Source of the DNA: Chryseobacterium sp. CH21 | Lineage (GTDB): Bacteria; Bacteroidota; Bacteroidia; Flavobacteriales; Weeksellaceae | Length of the DNA: 54,031 nucleotides | Reading direction: 5' to 3' | NCBI RefSeq assembly: GCF_004119445.1 | Contig: NZ_QICI01000049.1 | Coordinates: forward strand, 1-54,031 | In this document: one piece after another, positions 21,589 to 30,598 of the stretch | Position numbering within the stretch: the stretch's first letter is position 1 | How the letters are laid out: each line of letters starts with the position of its first letter | The notes under the pieces: generated by a model | The model's input: only the letters and a program-made list of their open reading frames with translations | Databases searched by the model: none | Told to the model about the DNA's origin: nothing | Translations under genes and position numbers: made by a program

Positions 21589-22938
21589 ATGAAACGAATA
21601 ATAGCATTGCTGATCATGCCGATTCTTATCCTTGTAGGATGCAACAGAGATGATGATTTCGGCGGAAATAACGAGATGAAACCTGTACCTTTTACTGTAA
21701 ATATTAAATATGATGCTTCCAAATATCCTTCTGTGGCAGACAAAGGAGTGGCAAATGTTATAATTACTATGGAAAATGCAGCAACGGGAGATAAAATTAC
21801 AGGAAAAACAGATGCTAACGGTGATTTAAAAATAACTGGAGCATTGCCAGGCACTTATAGTATCCAGGCCGAATTGCAGTTGAAAAAAAATGAATACGAA
21901 CAACAGCTTGGGGAAAATACAAGCTATGAAATTGTGCATTTCGGAGGCTTTCAGGAGAAAGTAACCGTAAACGCAAATATCTCCTCCACGTTGGTAAGAA
22001 TTTCAAGTGGAAATCTGGGCGATCTTGTTATCAAGCAATACTATTACGCAGGTTCAGATACAAAACTGGGAGCTAATTTCAGAGATCAGTTTATTGAGAT
22101 TCACAATAATTCTGATCAGACTATTTATGCTGATGGTTTACATCTGGTATTTCTGGAAGGTAATGTTAACAATAACGTAACTAATTATACTCTGCCAAAC
22201 GGACAGTATGACTGGAATCAGACTGCAGGAGGGGGAACAGCAGCCAATACAGATTATGTATATTCCAATATACTTATTAAAGTTCCTGGAAACGGTAGTC
22301 AATATCCTATTTTACCTGGGAAGAGTATCGTTGTTGCCCAAACAGCTCTTAACCATAAAATGCCTTTTAATGATATTAATGGAGCAGGGGTAGCCATACA
22401 GGATCCTTCCAAAACAGTGGATCTGAGCCAGGCTGATTTTGAAACTTACATGGGAGATTATAACCTTGGTAATGGTAAAAAACCCTTTTTATGGGATATT
22501 CAGAATATTATGGTACCGGATATGCTGGTGAGTTACTGGAGTATAGCTTCTAATGATTTAATCCTGAATGTCACTTCAATGTTAGGGGTTGGAATTTTGA
22601 GAGCTACGGATACTGAGATCGCAAGCTGGAAAAAAGTTGCTGCTCCCAAAGCTCCTACGGGGACACTGTTTTTACAAATTCCTAAGAAATATATCATTGA
22701 TGGGATAGATATTACCGATAAGGAGCAGAAAGCGCCTAAAGACTTTCCATCTGACATCGATGCTTCCAGAACTTTTATAGTTAACAATGCAGGATTGGCA
22801 GAAGGTACATTTACAGGACTTTCTGTAATCCGTAAAACAAAAGAAATTATTAATGGCCGTGTAGTATTGCAGGATACAAACAATTCTGCCAATGATTTTG
22901 TAACCATTAAAGCAAACCCTCGAGGATATGCACAATAA
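21589..22938 (+). CDS. DUF4876-like lipoprotein
   Basis: A 449-residue lipoprotein: MKRIIALLIMPILILVGCNR gives a lipobox with the lipidated Cys at residue 18. An Ig/CNA-B-like N-terminal domain follows (NVIITMENAATGDKITGKTD, residues ~50-90), and a larger domain (FIEIHNNSDQTIYADGLHLV) resembling lamin-tail-like folds. Overall it matches what I know as DUF4876 proteins, usually encoded next to TonB receptors. Function unknown; a surface-exposed ligand-capturing partner of the receptor is a reasonable inference. Its last 11 bases overlap the next gene. Confidence 0.7.
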   Translation: MKRIIALLIMPILILVGCNRDDDFGGNNEMKPVPFTVNIKYDASKYPSVADKGVANVIITMENAATGDKITGKTDANGDLKITGALPGTYSIQAELQLKKNEYEQQLGENTSYEIVHFGGFQEKVTVNANISSTLVRISSGNLGDLVIKQYYYAGSDTKLGANFRDQFIEIHNNSDQTIYADGLHLVFLEGNVNNNVTNYTLPNGQYDWNQTAGGGTAANTDYVYSNILIKVPGNGSQYPILPGKSIVVAQTALNHKMPFNDINGAGVAIQDPSKTVDLSQADFETYMGDYNLGNGKKPFLWDIQNIMVPDMLVSYWSIASNDLILNVTSMLGVGILRATDTEIASWKKVAAPKAPTGTLFLQIPKKYIIDGIDITDKEQKAPKDFPSDIDASRTFIVNNAGLAEGTFTGLSVIRKTKEIINGRVVLQDTNNSANDFVTIKANPRGYAQ

Positions 22939-24520
22939 TAAAAATAAGAAGATTAAAGTTTTTCAATATAGTATATTGGGGGTGGTTGCATTAAGCAGCC
23001 AGTTCTTTCATGCTCAGTCAACTCAGTTAGACAGTATTAACATCAGTGCTGTAGAAAAAAATATTAGACTGAATGATCCTTATATTTCTTTTTTTCAGCC
23101 TTTGGATTTTTCTCAGACAAGTTTTCAGTTTTCTACAACGAAACAAAATTTTAAAAGAGTTCAGACCGCTGAAAAAACCGGGAGCTTTACATTTCATTCT
23201 GAAGGAGTCTTTAAATTGAATGAAAAAATTGCTCTATCAGGAAGGCTTCAGGCAGATAAAACTACCGAGGATAATGTTCCTTATATCCTGAATGATGAGA
23301 GAACCAATAATTCTTCATTTATTTACAATCCTTCATATTATTGGGTTCCCCGTACAGCAAGGTGGCAGAAACAGAGCTATTTTATCAATGGGCAGTTTGC
23401 TTATAACCCTGTAAAACCAGTAATTCTGCAGATAGGTGGGGAAGGGAGATATGCTAAATCCTACAGACAAAACGCAGATCCAAGACCAAAAGTTGATGAT
23501 TATACTTATAAAGCTTTTGCCAAATTAGGACTAAGATGGCGCCAGCACTCAATTTTTGGAAAATTAAGCTATGTCAACCATTATAAGAATAATAATATAA
23601 TGTTTGTGAATCTTGGAGGAAATATACCTGCCAATGACAGTATTTATATCCGTTATAATGAAGGGTATGGTAATCAGTATATTGGGAATACTGAATTCAA
23701 AAATTCTGAGTATAAGATGGGAGGTTATATCTGGGGAGGTGAATATGCTTTTAACAATGCTAATACACACTTTTCTGCCGGATATGATTATAAAAATGTG
23801 ATCGAGCGCTTTTATAAAGTCTATGAATATCAGGATGCGAATTATGTATATCATACGGATTATACAAAATATTCAGGGCTAAAAACAGATCTGCATAGTT
23901 TTTATCTTAATTTCTTAGGAAATTATAACGGGAAAAAATGGGCTTCTATGTTGAAGTATCAGGATCAGCTGGATACCAATTACAACTATCCTTTGGAGTA
24001 CAGAACATACCGTCTGGAGCAGAAAAACCTTTTCTGGCAGAACAGTGTAGTGTGGTTCAATCACAAAAATGAAGCTTTCAAGATTCTTTTTGATGCGGCA
24101 TACGGGAAAAATCATGTGAAAGATGTATCTGTGGTAATGGATAGAAAACTGGCTTTCTTCAATTACCGTCTTGGAGCAGAAAAAGAATTTGCTTTACAGC
24201 CGTCTCATAAGCTGGCGGTTGGTCTTTCGCAAAATCTTTACGTACCTTTGCAAAAAGAATTCAATTATCAGCCCTATCAGAGTACGAAAGAGAATATCTT
24301 TGCAACGAAGATTGCCCAGCCGGACTTTGCGTATGATGCAACACCTAAAATTGGTCTTAATTTTAATGCAAGTTACATTTTTGATCAGAATAAAATCAGG
24401 TATGAGCTGTTTGGAAGTTTTTCTCAGACATGGCTGATGAACAGTACGTATAAAAATCAAGTTGACTACAATGGCAGAGCTAATCATATTGCCTTAGTAG
24501 GATTGAATGTTTATTACTAA
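22928..24520 (+). CDS. DUF6850-like outer-membrane beta-barrel protein
   Basis: A 530-residue protein with signal peptide (VALSSQFFHAQ, residues ~18-29), followed by alternating polar/aromatic strands and a terminal VGLNVYY typical of outer-membrane barrels. It has no plug domain or SusD-like features. The layout fits DUF6850 barrels, which I recall next to DUF4876 genes. ATG 22928 lies inside the upstream gene, suggesting translational coupling. Possibly a second channel or scaffold for the receptor complex; no motif shows what it binds. Confidence 0.65.
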   Translation: MHNNKNKKIKVFQYSILGVVALSSQFFHAQSTQLDSINISAVEKNIRLNDPYISFFQPLDFSQTSFQFSTTKQNFKRVQTAEKTGSFTFHSEGVFKLNEKIALSGRLQADKTTEDNVPYILNDERTNNSSFIYNPSYYWVPRTARWQKQSYFINGQFAYNPVKPVILQIGGEGRYAKSYRQNADPRPKVDDYTYKAFAKLGLRWRQHSIFGKLSYVNHYKNNNIMFVNLGGNIPANDSIYIRYNEGYGNQYIGNTEFKNSEYKMGGYIWGGEYAFNNANTHFSAGYDYKNVIERFYKVYEYQDANYVYHTDYTKYSGLKTDLHSFYLNFLGNYNGKKWASMLKYQDQLDTNYNYPLEYRTYRLEQKNLFWQNSVVWFNHKNEAFKILFDAAYGKNHVKDVSVVMDRKLAFFNYRLGAEKEFALQPSHKLAVGLSQNLYVPLQKEFNYQPYQSTKENIFATKIAQPDFAYDATPKIGLNFNASYIFDQNKIRYELFGSFSQTWLMNSTYKNQVDYNGRANHIALVGLNVYY

Positions 24521-24525
24521 AAATA

Positions 24526-25670
24526 ATGAAAGACAGATATATTGCTTTTCTGGCAATGGCCGGAATAATATCTTTACTAAGTTATACCTCTCATAACAAC
24601 CCTACGGGATATACCGTGGAGGAACTTCGTACATTGTACGGAAGCGGGGACCAAAGCAAATGGCCGGCTCCCCACTTATTTGATGAAGCTAAAGATGGTT
24701 TTCAGGATATCGGACCTTTGTCTAAAATGAATTTTCCTGAAGACAACCCTTATTCCGAAGATAAAATGGAACTGGGAAAAATGTTATTCTTTGATCCGAG
24801 ACTTTCCAAAAGCGGACAAATTTCCTGTGCTAACTGCCACAATCCCGAAATAGGATGGTCAGACGGAAGCAGAGTTTCTTTTGGTCATGACAGACAGACA
24901 GGTACCAGAAATGCACCCACTCTGGTGAATATTGGTTATGCCAAAACATTCTTCTGGGACGGTCGTTCAGCTACTTTGGAAGAACAGGTGAAAGCCCCTA
25001 TTGAAAATCCGGTAGAGATGAATCTCCATATGTCAATGGCGACGAAAAATATCAGAAAAATTAAAGATTATAAACCTTTCTTTGCAAAAGCTTTCGGGAA
25101 TGGAGAAGTGACAGAAGAAAAAATTGCAAAAGCTGTGGCAACCTTTGAACGTTCTCTGATCAGTCCGCCATCGAAGTTTGATAAATTCGTTTCCGGAAAA
25201 AAGATGCCTTAACGGATTCTGAAATTAGCGGACTTCATTTATTCAGAACAAAAGCGAATTGTATTAATTGTCATAACACACCTTATTTCTCCGACCAGAA
25301 GTTCCATAATTTGGGATTGACGTATTACGGAAGGAAATATGAAGATCTGGGAAGATATATCGTTACTAAGAAAAATGAAGACGTAGGGAAATTCAAAACG
25401 CCTACACTCAGAGAAGTTTCCGAGAACAAGCCTTACATGCACAACGGACTTTTCCCCGAACTGGCTAATATCGTTATGATGTACAATGCAGGAATGGGCA
25501 GAGAAACTCCAAAAGCAGATCAGATCAATGATCCTAAATTTCCCCACAAATCAGGAATGGTAGAAAAACTGAATCTTACAGACGATGAAGTTTTTGATAT
25601 CGTAGCATTTTTGAAAACCTTAAACAGTTACAAATACAAAATGCGTCCTCCAGAATTACCGAAATCTTAA
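24526..25670 (+). pseudogene. di-haem cytochrome c peroxidase, one frameshift
   Basis: A MauG/CcpA-type di-haem enzyme that reduces peroxide or oxidises a protein partner outside the inner membrane. The N-terminal anchor (YIAFLAMAGIISLLSYTS) precedes the first haem site CANCH (near residue 103) and the second CINCH (near 247), with the conserved FWDGR and PYMHNG segments. The frame breaks in the A6 run at 25198-25203 (GGAAAAAAGATG); one extra A restores 382 uninterrupted codons through KDALTDSEISGLHLF. Everything else is intact, so an indel error is likely. Last gene of the TonB-DUF4876-DUF6850 cluster, five bases after its neighbour. Confidence 0.87.
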
Positions 25671-25680
25671 TCGATATAGT

Positions 25681-25710
25681 AAAAACTCTTCCAATCGGGA
25701 GAGTTTTTTA
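25681..25710 (+). terminator. terminator of the TonB/peroxidase cluster
   Basis: Ten-pair stem AAACTCTTCC/GGGAGAGTTT (one G-T pair, 25683-25692 with 25697-25706), 4-base loop, then a T run. Confidence 0.85.
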
Positions 25711-25876
25711 TGTAAAGGAAATAGCCATTTCATTTTTGCCAGTTTCCATGGTCATTTATTGGTTTCAAGAAGTGTGAATATTTTACGATAATCATTCATT
25801 AATAGAGAAATAAATGTTTAAGTATTAATATTTTATGAAAATTGATGGATGGATTATGAGGAGTGGATTTAATTTG

Positions 25877-25884
25877 TATATTTG
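25877..25884 (+). promoter_or_regulatory. candidate -7 element TATATTTG
   Basis: Exact TAnnTTTG match 91 bases before ATG 25976. It would give a leader of about 85 bases. No -33 TTG at good spacing. Confidence 0.35.
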
Positions 25885-25975
25885 ATTTTTATTTAGAATA
25901 AATAAAAATATTGTTTTAAAAAATAATTAATGAATACAATTTTATCCATCTAATCCAATTTCCACTAAAAAAACT

Positions 25976-27085
25976 ATGGAACAACAAAACAAAAGAATCC
26001 TCACTCTGGATTTAATAAAAGGTATTAGTGTTATCGGAATGATCATTATACATACCTTATTGGTGTATGCCAATGTAAAATCACAATATGAAACCGCCAT
26101 CGGCAGTTTTATTGTTTTTCTAGGAAGGGGAACTTCCATTTTCCTGATCTGTATGGGAATCACCTTCATGACTTCCAGTCATCAAAGTCTTAAAAGTGCT
26201 CTAAAGCGAGGCGTTTTACTGGTATTCGCAGGTCTGTTCATGAATTTTATGAAGTTTATGATCCCTGTGATTTTTAATTTTGCTCCCGATAATTTTATGC
26301 AAAAATATGGCTGGCATGCACCTGTAGAGCAACAATATGTATATCTGGTACAGCTGGGTGATATTTTACAGCTGGCAGGAATGTCTTTACTGTTCGTAGG
26401 GTTTATCAGAGAGTATGTGAAAAATAAATATGTGATGTTGGCTATAGGTTTATTCGTTGCACTGATATCCAGAGAAGTCAGTGGAATTAATCTGGATATT
26501 CCTGTGATCAATTATGTTCTGGATCTTCTTTTCAATACGGATTATCCAGCGTATGTTTATTTTCCTGTTTTCCCATGGATGGCTTTTATTATTATCGGAA
26601 TGTTTTTCGGTAAATGGTTTCAGGAACTGAACTACGATATCAAGCAGGTATTTAGAAAAATGCTGTATGTAGGGCTATTGTTCATTGCGATAGGGGCACC
26701 ATTGGTTTTTCTGTATGGTGACTATAATTACAACGGTTTTTACCATATGGGGCCTGGTGGTGTTATTTATTTTGCAGGCTGGACATTGTTTTTTTTATGG
26801 CTGATCAATACCATTACGGCCAACGTAAAAGAAAATGGTTTTATGCGTGTTTTGAAATACTGTAGTAAAAACTTAACTTCCATGTACATGATCCAGTGGA
26901 TTCTGATTTCATGGGGAAAAGGGATTTTTGGGTACAGACAACATGAAATAGGGTATGTATCAGTACTCATTGTTTTGTATATCATTCTCACTTTTTCAGT
27001 GCAGACTCTGGTGGATATTGTGAGAAAGAAAAAAACTTTAATTGATTTCAGAACTATATCATCCGACAAAACAGTTTTAAAATAA
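25976..27085 (+). CDS. multi-pass acyltransferase-type membrane protein (HGSNAT/DUF1624-like)
   Basis: A 369-residue inner-membrane protein with about ten hydrophobic segments. The opening RILTLDLIKGISVIGMIIIH resembles the DxxRG-type first helix of heparan-alpha-glucosaminide N-acetyltransferase-like (DUF1624) and acyltransferase-3 proteins. The loop NFAPDNFMQKYGWHAP and the helix FPWMAFIIIGMFFGKW fit the same superfamily. Such proteins acetylate sugars or envelope components. The substrate is not evident, and no glycan pathway genes adjoin. Monocistronic, with a terminator shared with the convergent gene. Confidence 0.7.
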   Translation: MEQQNKRILTLDLIKGISVIGMIIIHTLLVYANVKSQYETAIGSFIVFLGRGTSIFLICMGITFMTSSHQSLKSALKRGVLLVFAGLFMNFMKFMIPVIFNFAPDNFMQKYGWHAPVEQQYVYLVQLGDILQLAGMSLLFVGFIREYVKNKYVMLAIGLFVALISREVSGINLDIPVINYVLDLLFNTDYPAYVYFPVFPWMAFIIIGMFFGKWFQELNYDIKQVFRKMLYVGLLFIAIGAPLVFLYGDYNYNGFYHMGPGGVIYFAGWTLFFLWLINTITANVKENGFMRVLKYCSKNLTSMYMIQWILISWGKGIFGYRQHEIGYVSVLIVLYIILTFSVQTLVDIVRKKKTLIDFRTISSDKTVLK

Positions 27086-27114
27086 CTCCAATTCTATTTT
27101 TTTAAAATTATGAT

Positions 27115-27150
27115 AAACCACAGTAAATTTTTACTGTGGTTTTTGTTTTT
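27115..27150. terminator. bidirectional terminator
   Basis: Stem AACCACAGTAAA/TTTACTGTGGTT (27116-27127 with 27130-27141), T-rich on both sides. The stop codon of the minus-strand gene at 27131 lies inside it. Confidence 0.85.
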
Positions 27151-27712
27151 TATTATTTATTTCTGCTATTTGTTTTTTTACTGAATTGACATCTTCTTCT
27201 GTAAGTTTACCATAGCCCTCTTCTTTAATTTGTGCTAATTGGGTTTTTACTATTTCATCTTGTTTGTCTTCATTTTTTAATAACTGATCCCGTAGGGAGA
27301 TATAGAATGGTGCAGAATATACTTCATCTTTCAAAAACTCTGCAATATTTTTATTTTTTCCAACACAGCCTAGAGTATATTTCATCATTAAAGGATTGCT
27401 GGAATAGAATGTATAGATTTCTAAGAATCTTTTATCATTTCGTTTAAACAATTCTTTTCCTGAATATACTTTTAGTGCATTACTGCCATTCATTGCAAAA
27501 TAATAGAGTTCATCATTGGTTGCTCTTTGGGCGACCTTCCTAAATTGATTATAAATTTTACTTTCTTCTCCTCCAAATCCGATATGAGATGACTCAGCAT
27601 AAGAAATATTCTCTAAAGGTTGTGATAATTTTTTAACTGCATCAGAAATCTGAGCATTATATCCTGTAAAACTGAAAACAAGAAGGAAAACGTAAAAATA
27701 TTTGTATCTCAT
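27131..27712 (-). CDS. secreted protein of unknown function
   Basis: A 193-residue exported protein: signal peptide MRYKYFYVFLLVFSFTGYNA, then a mostly helical body (ESKIYNQFRKVAQRATNDEL; LKDEVYSAPFYISLRDQLLK) and a Lys/Gln-rich tail. No family recognised and no catalytic motif seen. Only one Cys (GCVGK). Convergent with the acyltransferase gene and divergent from the thioredoxin gene, so probably its own transcript. Its stop codon is embedded in the terminator hairpin. Confidence 0.55.
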   Translation of the reverse strand: MRYKYFYVFLLVFSFTGYNAQISDAVKKLSQPLENISYAESSHIGFGGEESKIYNQFRKVAQRATNDELYYFAMNGSNALKVYSGKELFKRNDKRFLEIYTFYSSNPLMMKYTLGCVGKNKNIAEFLKDEVYSAPFYISLRDQLLKNEDKQDEIVKTQLAQIKEEGYGKLTEEDVNSVKKQIAEINNKKQKPQ

Positions 27713-27795
27713 TATTATAATAATATTTAAAATTAAATAAAATAACTGAACGATTAAATACCTAAATTCGTGTAGACTTAAAATAAAAATTCAGA

Positions 27796-28308
27796 ATGAA
27801 ATACTCTAAAATTATTGTCATTGTTACTCTCTTACTGTTTCAGTTGGGAGCAGCACAGGAAAAAGCAGATGTTGTATTAAATAAAGCTTTCACGGAAGCC
27901 AAAGCAGAAAAGAAAAATGTTTTATTGGTATTCCATGCTTCCTGGTGTAAATGGTGTAAGATGATGGAAAAAAATATGAACCTTCCTGAAACCAAACCTG
28001 TTTTTGATAAAAGATTTGTAACAGCTTATTTGGACGTTCAGGAAAGAGGAGATAAGAAAAGCCTCGAAAACCCTGGTGGACAGGAGCTGATGAATAAATA
28101 TAAAGGCGAAAACGCCGGGCTTCCGTTCTGGCTAATCCTAAGCCCGAAAGGAGAAGTACTGGCAGATTCTTTTGATGCTAAAGGAGAAAATCTGGGATCT
28201 CCGGCAACACCGGAAGAAGTTACCACTTTCATTGCCAAGCTGGGGAAAGCTTCAAAGCTAAGTAATGAAGAAGCACAGACCATCGAAAAGGTGTTTGTGA
28301 AAAAATAA
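27796..28308 (+). CDS. secreted thioredoxin-like protein (WCKWC)
   Basis: A 170-residue periplasmic thioredoxin-fold protein. Signal peptide to about residue 20 (LLFQLGAAQ), then VLLVFHASWCKWCKMMEKNM with the redox pair C51 and C54 and the cis-Pro region AGLPFWLILSPKGE. This arrangement resembles DsbD-gamma/thioredoxin-7-like proteins that reduce or isomerise disulfides or serve in stress defence. A near-match to the -7 element (TAAATTCG at 27763-27770) lies 25 bases before the ATG. The physiological partner is not evident. Confidence 0.8.
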   Translation: MKYSKIIVIVTLLLFQLGAAQEKADVVLNKAFTEAKAEKKNVLLVFHASWCKWCKMMEKNMNLPETKPVFDKRFVTAYLDVQERGDKKSLENPGGQELMNKYKGENAGLPFWLILSPKGEVLADSFDAKGENLGSPATPEEVTTFIAKLGKASKLSNEEAQTIEKVFVKK

Positions 28309-28314
28309 AAAAGG

Positions 28315-28451
28315 AAAGAGGCTGTCTCAAAAGTCAAATAATTTGACTTTTATCATTCTGACGAAGGAAGAATCTTACTGATAAAGAAATACATGAGATT
28401 CTTCACTACATTTCATTTCGTTCAGAATGACACTTTTGAGACAGCCTCTTT
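28315..28451. repeat. 137-base imperfect palindrome between convergent genes
   Basis: The 20-base outer arms (28315-28334 and 28432-28451) are perfectly complementary: AAAGAGGCTGTCTCAAAAGT against its reverse complement. Inner arms CATTCTGACGAA/TTCGTTCAGAATG and GAAGAATCT/AGATTCTTC also pair, with small mismatches. It may serve as a bidirectional terminator but is far longer than needed. It resembles a MITE-like or REP-like dispersed element. Confidence 0.75.
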
Positions 28452-28471
28452 TTATTCTTTTGAGTTGTTGA

Positions 28472-29074
28472 TTATAATCTTTTATAATAATACTCAATAT
28501 TACTCCATAAAAGCTGATCTCCTGATTTTATCATTTCAGAAGGATTAGTAAATATATTTCCAAAAATATTTTCGTATTGGGTAGTTCCAAAATGGGCGCT
28601 TTTAGTAATCAATAACCCATCTTCATCGTGTCGGGGCACTCGTTTAATGTATCTGTAAGTTCTTTTTAAGGTGAACGAAGAAGAATTTTTATTGAAATCA
28701 CCAATGTAAGTTGGTTTATTCATGTTATTATCATTGATTAATACAGAGTCATTGACAATGGTATAACTATAAGTAAAATCTGTAGATGAGGTTCCGGATA
28801 TTAATCTGATCGTTTTGTTTTTAAGATTCATGGTTATTTTTTCCCAGGCTGGTTGCTGGTACAGGCTCCAGTAATCGTTGAGATAAGATTCATCCGGCGT
28901 AGATTTTTCTCCATTGGACCCTTTGTATAAAACTGTATTTTTTACAGCGTAGCTTTTAAATTCGAATTGATACATTTCTTTATCAATCGGTCTCGGATCA
29001 TCATGGGTATTGTCATTATTTTCACATGAGATTATTGACAATGCCATCATCAGGGCATAAAAAGGATATTTCAT
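28472..29074 (-). CDS. lipoprotein of unknown function
   Basis: From ATG 29074 the protein has 200 residues and begins MKYPFYALMMALSIISCENN, a lipoprotein signal with Cys17. The body is beta-rich and ends LLWSNIEYYYKRL; a segment KNKTIRLISGTSSTDFTYSY suggests a lipocalin- or DUF4923-like barrel but I cannot assign it. An upstream ATG (29089) adds five residues only. It stands alone; the palindrome at 28315-28451 lies immediately downstream. Confidence 0.6.
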   Translation of the reverse strand: MKYPFYALMMALSIISCENNDNTHDDPRPIDKEMYQFEFKSYAVKNTVLYKGSNGEKSTPDESYLNDYWSLYQQPAWEKITMNLKNKTIRLISGTSSTDFTYSYTIVNDSVLINDNNMNKPTYIGDFNKNSSSFTLKRTYRYIKRVPRHDEDGLLITKSAHFGTTQYENIFGNIFTNPSEMIKSGDQLLWSNIEYYYKRL

Positions 29075-29156
29075 GGGTACATTTTGCAAAATAAGGGTTT
29101 CACAGGGATTGGTGAAATAGAATGAGATAAAAGTTACTTTTAATGAGATATGAAAG

Positions 29157-29200
29157 ACAAAAGAGCGAATCTGATAGTCTATCTTTTCGCTCTTTTGTTT
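29157..29200. terminator. hairpin terminator upstream of 29207
   Basis: Thirteen-pair stem ACAAAAGAGCGAA/TTCGCTCTTTTGT (29157-29169 with 29186-29198). On the minus strand it ends the transcript of the DUF7674 cassettes. Confidence 0.75.
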
Positions 29201-29206
29201 TAGATG

Positions 29207-29602
29207 TTATTTCCCAAAATAGATCTGATCCTGCTTCTGCTGCTCATTATAAATGATCTGGAAGCTGACCGGCATATATTGGTAAAGGAGTTTCCAATGT
29301 TGGATTTTTGCGTGCTTTTTGAAGCTTTCGAAAGATCTTACAAACATGTTTTCAATCATGTCTCTTACATAAGAATTCCCATTTCTGTAAAGCCAGTCCA
29401 TCAGCTTAATATGATGGGCTATAATACTGATTTTAGACTCCTGTAAAAGGTTCTTTAAATAGTTTACGGTTGCCTGCATGATTCCCGCAAAATTGTCCTG
29501 AACAGACAATTGGATGATTTCATGACGAAGTGGCGGATAGAAAAATTTTAAGTACTCAACTGCTAATTTTTGATTAATAGTTTGCATTTGTTCTTTCATC
29601 AT
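29207..29602 (-). CDS. DUF7674-like helical protein, copy 2
   Basis: From ATG 29602 about 131 residues, all helical, cytoplasmic. The segment VQDNFAGIMQATVNYLKNLL, then YVRDMIENMFVRSFESFKK, aligns without large gaps to IQNSYSIIRTFTERIKNMIR and VLKNAIETTFIYSLDNCTA of the gene at 29868-30224, so the two are paralogs. The family is what I know as DUF7674. The longer ORF to 29650 adds a hydrophobic lead with no support. Last gene of a four-gene run in which each copy is preceded by a small membrane protein. Function unknown. Confidence 0.6.
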   Translation of the reverse strand: MMKEQMQTINQKLAVEYLKFFYPPLRHEIIQLSVQDNFAGIMQATVNYLKNLLQESKISIIAHHIKLMDWLYRNGNSYVRDMIENMFVRSFESFKKHAKIQHWKLLYQYMPVSFQIIYNEQQKQDQIYFGK

Positions 29603-29653
29603 AATTAATAATTTTTCAAACACTTTTAGATGCAGCGAAATGTATACCAAAAT

Positions 29654-29785
29654 TTATAAACAGGCCGCAAAAATAAATACCCCAACTATCACAGCAATGT
29701 GAGTGAATAATATCTCTGCATTGTGTCTGTTAGTCGTGGTTTTCCACGTTTTCCAGTCGGAAATTCTTCTTATTTTGTTTTTCAT
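29654..29785 (-). CDS. small single-pass membrane protein, copy 2
   Basis: A 43-residue ORF from ATG 29785 to TAA 29654: a basic N terminus (MKNKIRRISDWKTWKTTTNR) then one hydrophobic helix (ILFTHIAVIVGVFIFAACL). It lies between the two DUF7674-like genes. Its layout and size match the small protein at 30236-30400, though sequence identity is low. Too short for most gene finders, but the repeated gene order supports it. Confidence 0.5.
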   Translation of the reverse strand: MKNKIRRISDWKTWKTTTNRHNAEILFTHIAVIVGVFIFAACL

Positions 29786-29867
29786 AATCTATTGATTGTG
29801 AGTTATTTTAATTTTTGTTTAATTTAAACACTTTGTAATGAAACGGCTCAATAATGTAATAAAACCG

Positions 29868-30224
29868 TTATATACCGTGGCTGTAAATTTGTCTTGAATG
29901 CACTTTCTGTAGATTTGCAGAAATGTGACTGAAAATCGCTTTTCTGTATTCCTCGCTGCAGAAAGCGGTACAATTGTCCAGAGAATAGATAAAAGTGGTC
30001 TCAATAGCATTTTTTAGTACCGTATCTCCGTCAGTGTATATTTTGTCCATTTTATGTAAACTTCGGAACAGCAGGTTTCTGTCATTCTGGCGGATCATAT
30101 TTTTAATACGTTCCGTAAAAGTGCGGATGATGCTGTATGAGTTTTGAATTTTAATTTCTTTTACTTCCTTTTCAAAGTCGGGAACCACGTCTGTGATTTC
30201 CTTTACTGCTTGCAGATAATTCAT
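29868..30224 (-). CDS. DUF7674-like helical protein, copy 1
   Basis: From ATG 30224 (MNYLQAVKEITDVVPDFEKE) a 118-residue helical protein, paralogous to 29207-29602 by the aligned segments noted there. A longer ORF to 30329 overlaps the small membrane-protein gene and is unlikely. The start lies 11 bases after the stop of that gene, so the pair is probably translated together. No catalytic motif; a peptide- or protein-binding bundle is a guess. Confidence 0.62.
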   Translation of the reverse strand: MNYLQAVKEITDVVPDFEKEVKEIKIQNSYSIIRTFTERIKNMIRQNDRNLLFRSLHKMDKIYTDGDTVLKNAIETTFIYSLDNCTAFCSEEYRKAIFSHISANLQKVHSRQIYSHGI

Positions 30225-30235
30225 ACTATTATATT

Positions 30236-30400
30236 TTAGATGTGATTGTGTTCCAGCAATTTGATGATGGCACCAAAGATGAAAATGGTTAAAAAAGCGA
30301 AAAAGAGCATGTGATAAGGCTTCAGCCACTTTGGAGTTTCTGGTCCCTTGCTTTTTAATCTTCTGAGCTTGTCTATTCTGTTTAATGTTTTTAAGTCCAT
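30236..30400 (-). CDS. small single-pass membrane protein, copy 1
   Basis: A 54-residue ORF from ATG 30400 to TAA 30236. The basic N terminus (MDLKTLNRIDKLRRLKSKG) is followed by PETPKWLKPYHM and one membrane helix (LFFAFLTIFIFGAIIKLLEH). First gene of the duplicated small-membrane-protein/DUF7674 run. Not similar to any toxin or subunit I can name. Confidence 0.55.
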   Translation of the reverse strand: MDLKTLNRIDKLRRLKSKGPETPKWLKPYHMLFFAFLTIFIFGAIIKLLEHNHI

Positions 30401-30598
30401 TTTTCTATGTTTTCAAATCAGGATGCCAATGGTATTCCGTTGGAAATGAAATTTGATTAATATATTGAAATACAGTTTATTGTGGTTTTTAGGTGTTGCT
30501 TTTAAAACGAAAAAACATGTCAAAATGATACGGTATTTATCAAATTGAAAATGAAAGACAAAATTCCTGCTGTCACTCTATCACAAAAGAATGACTAA

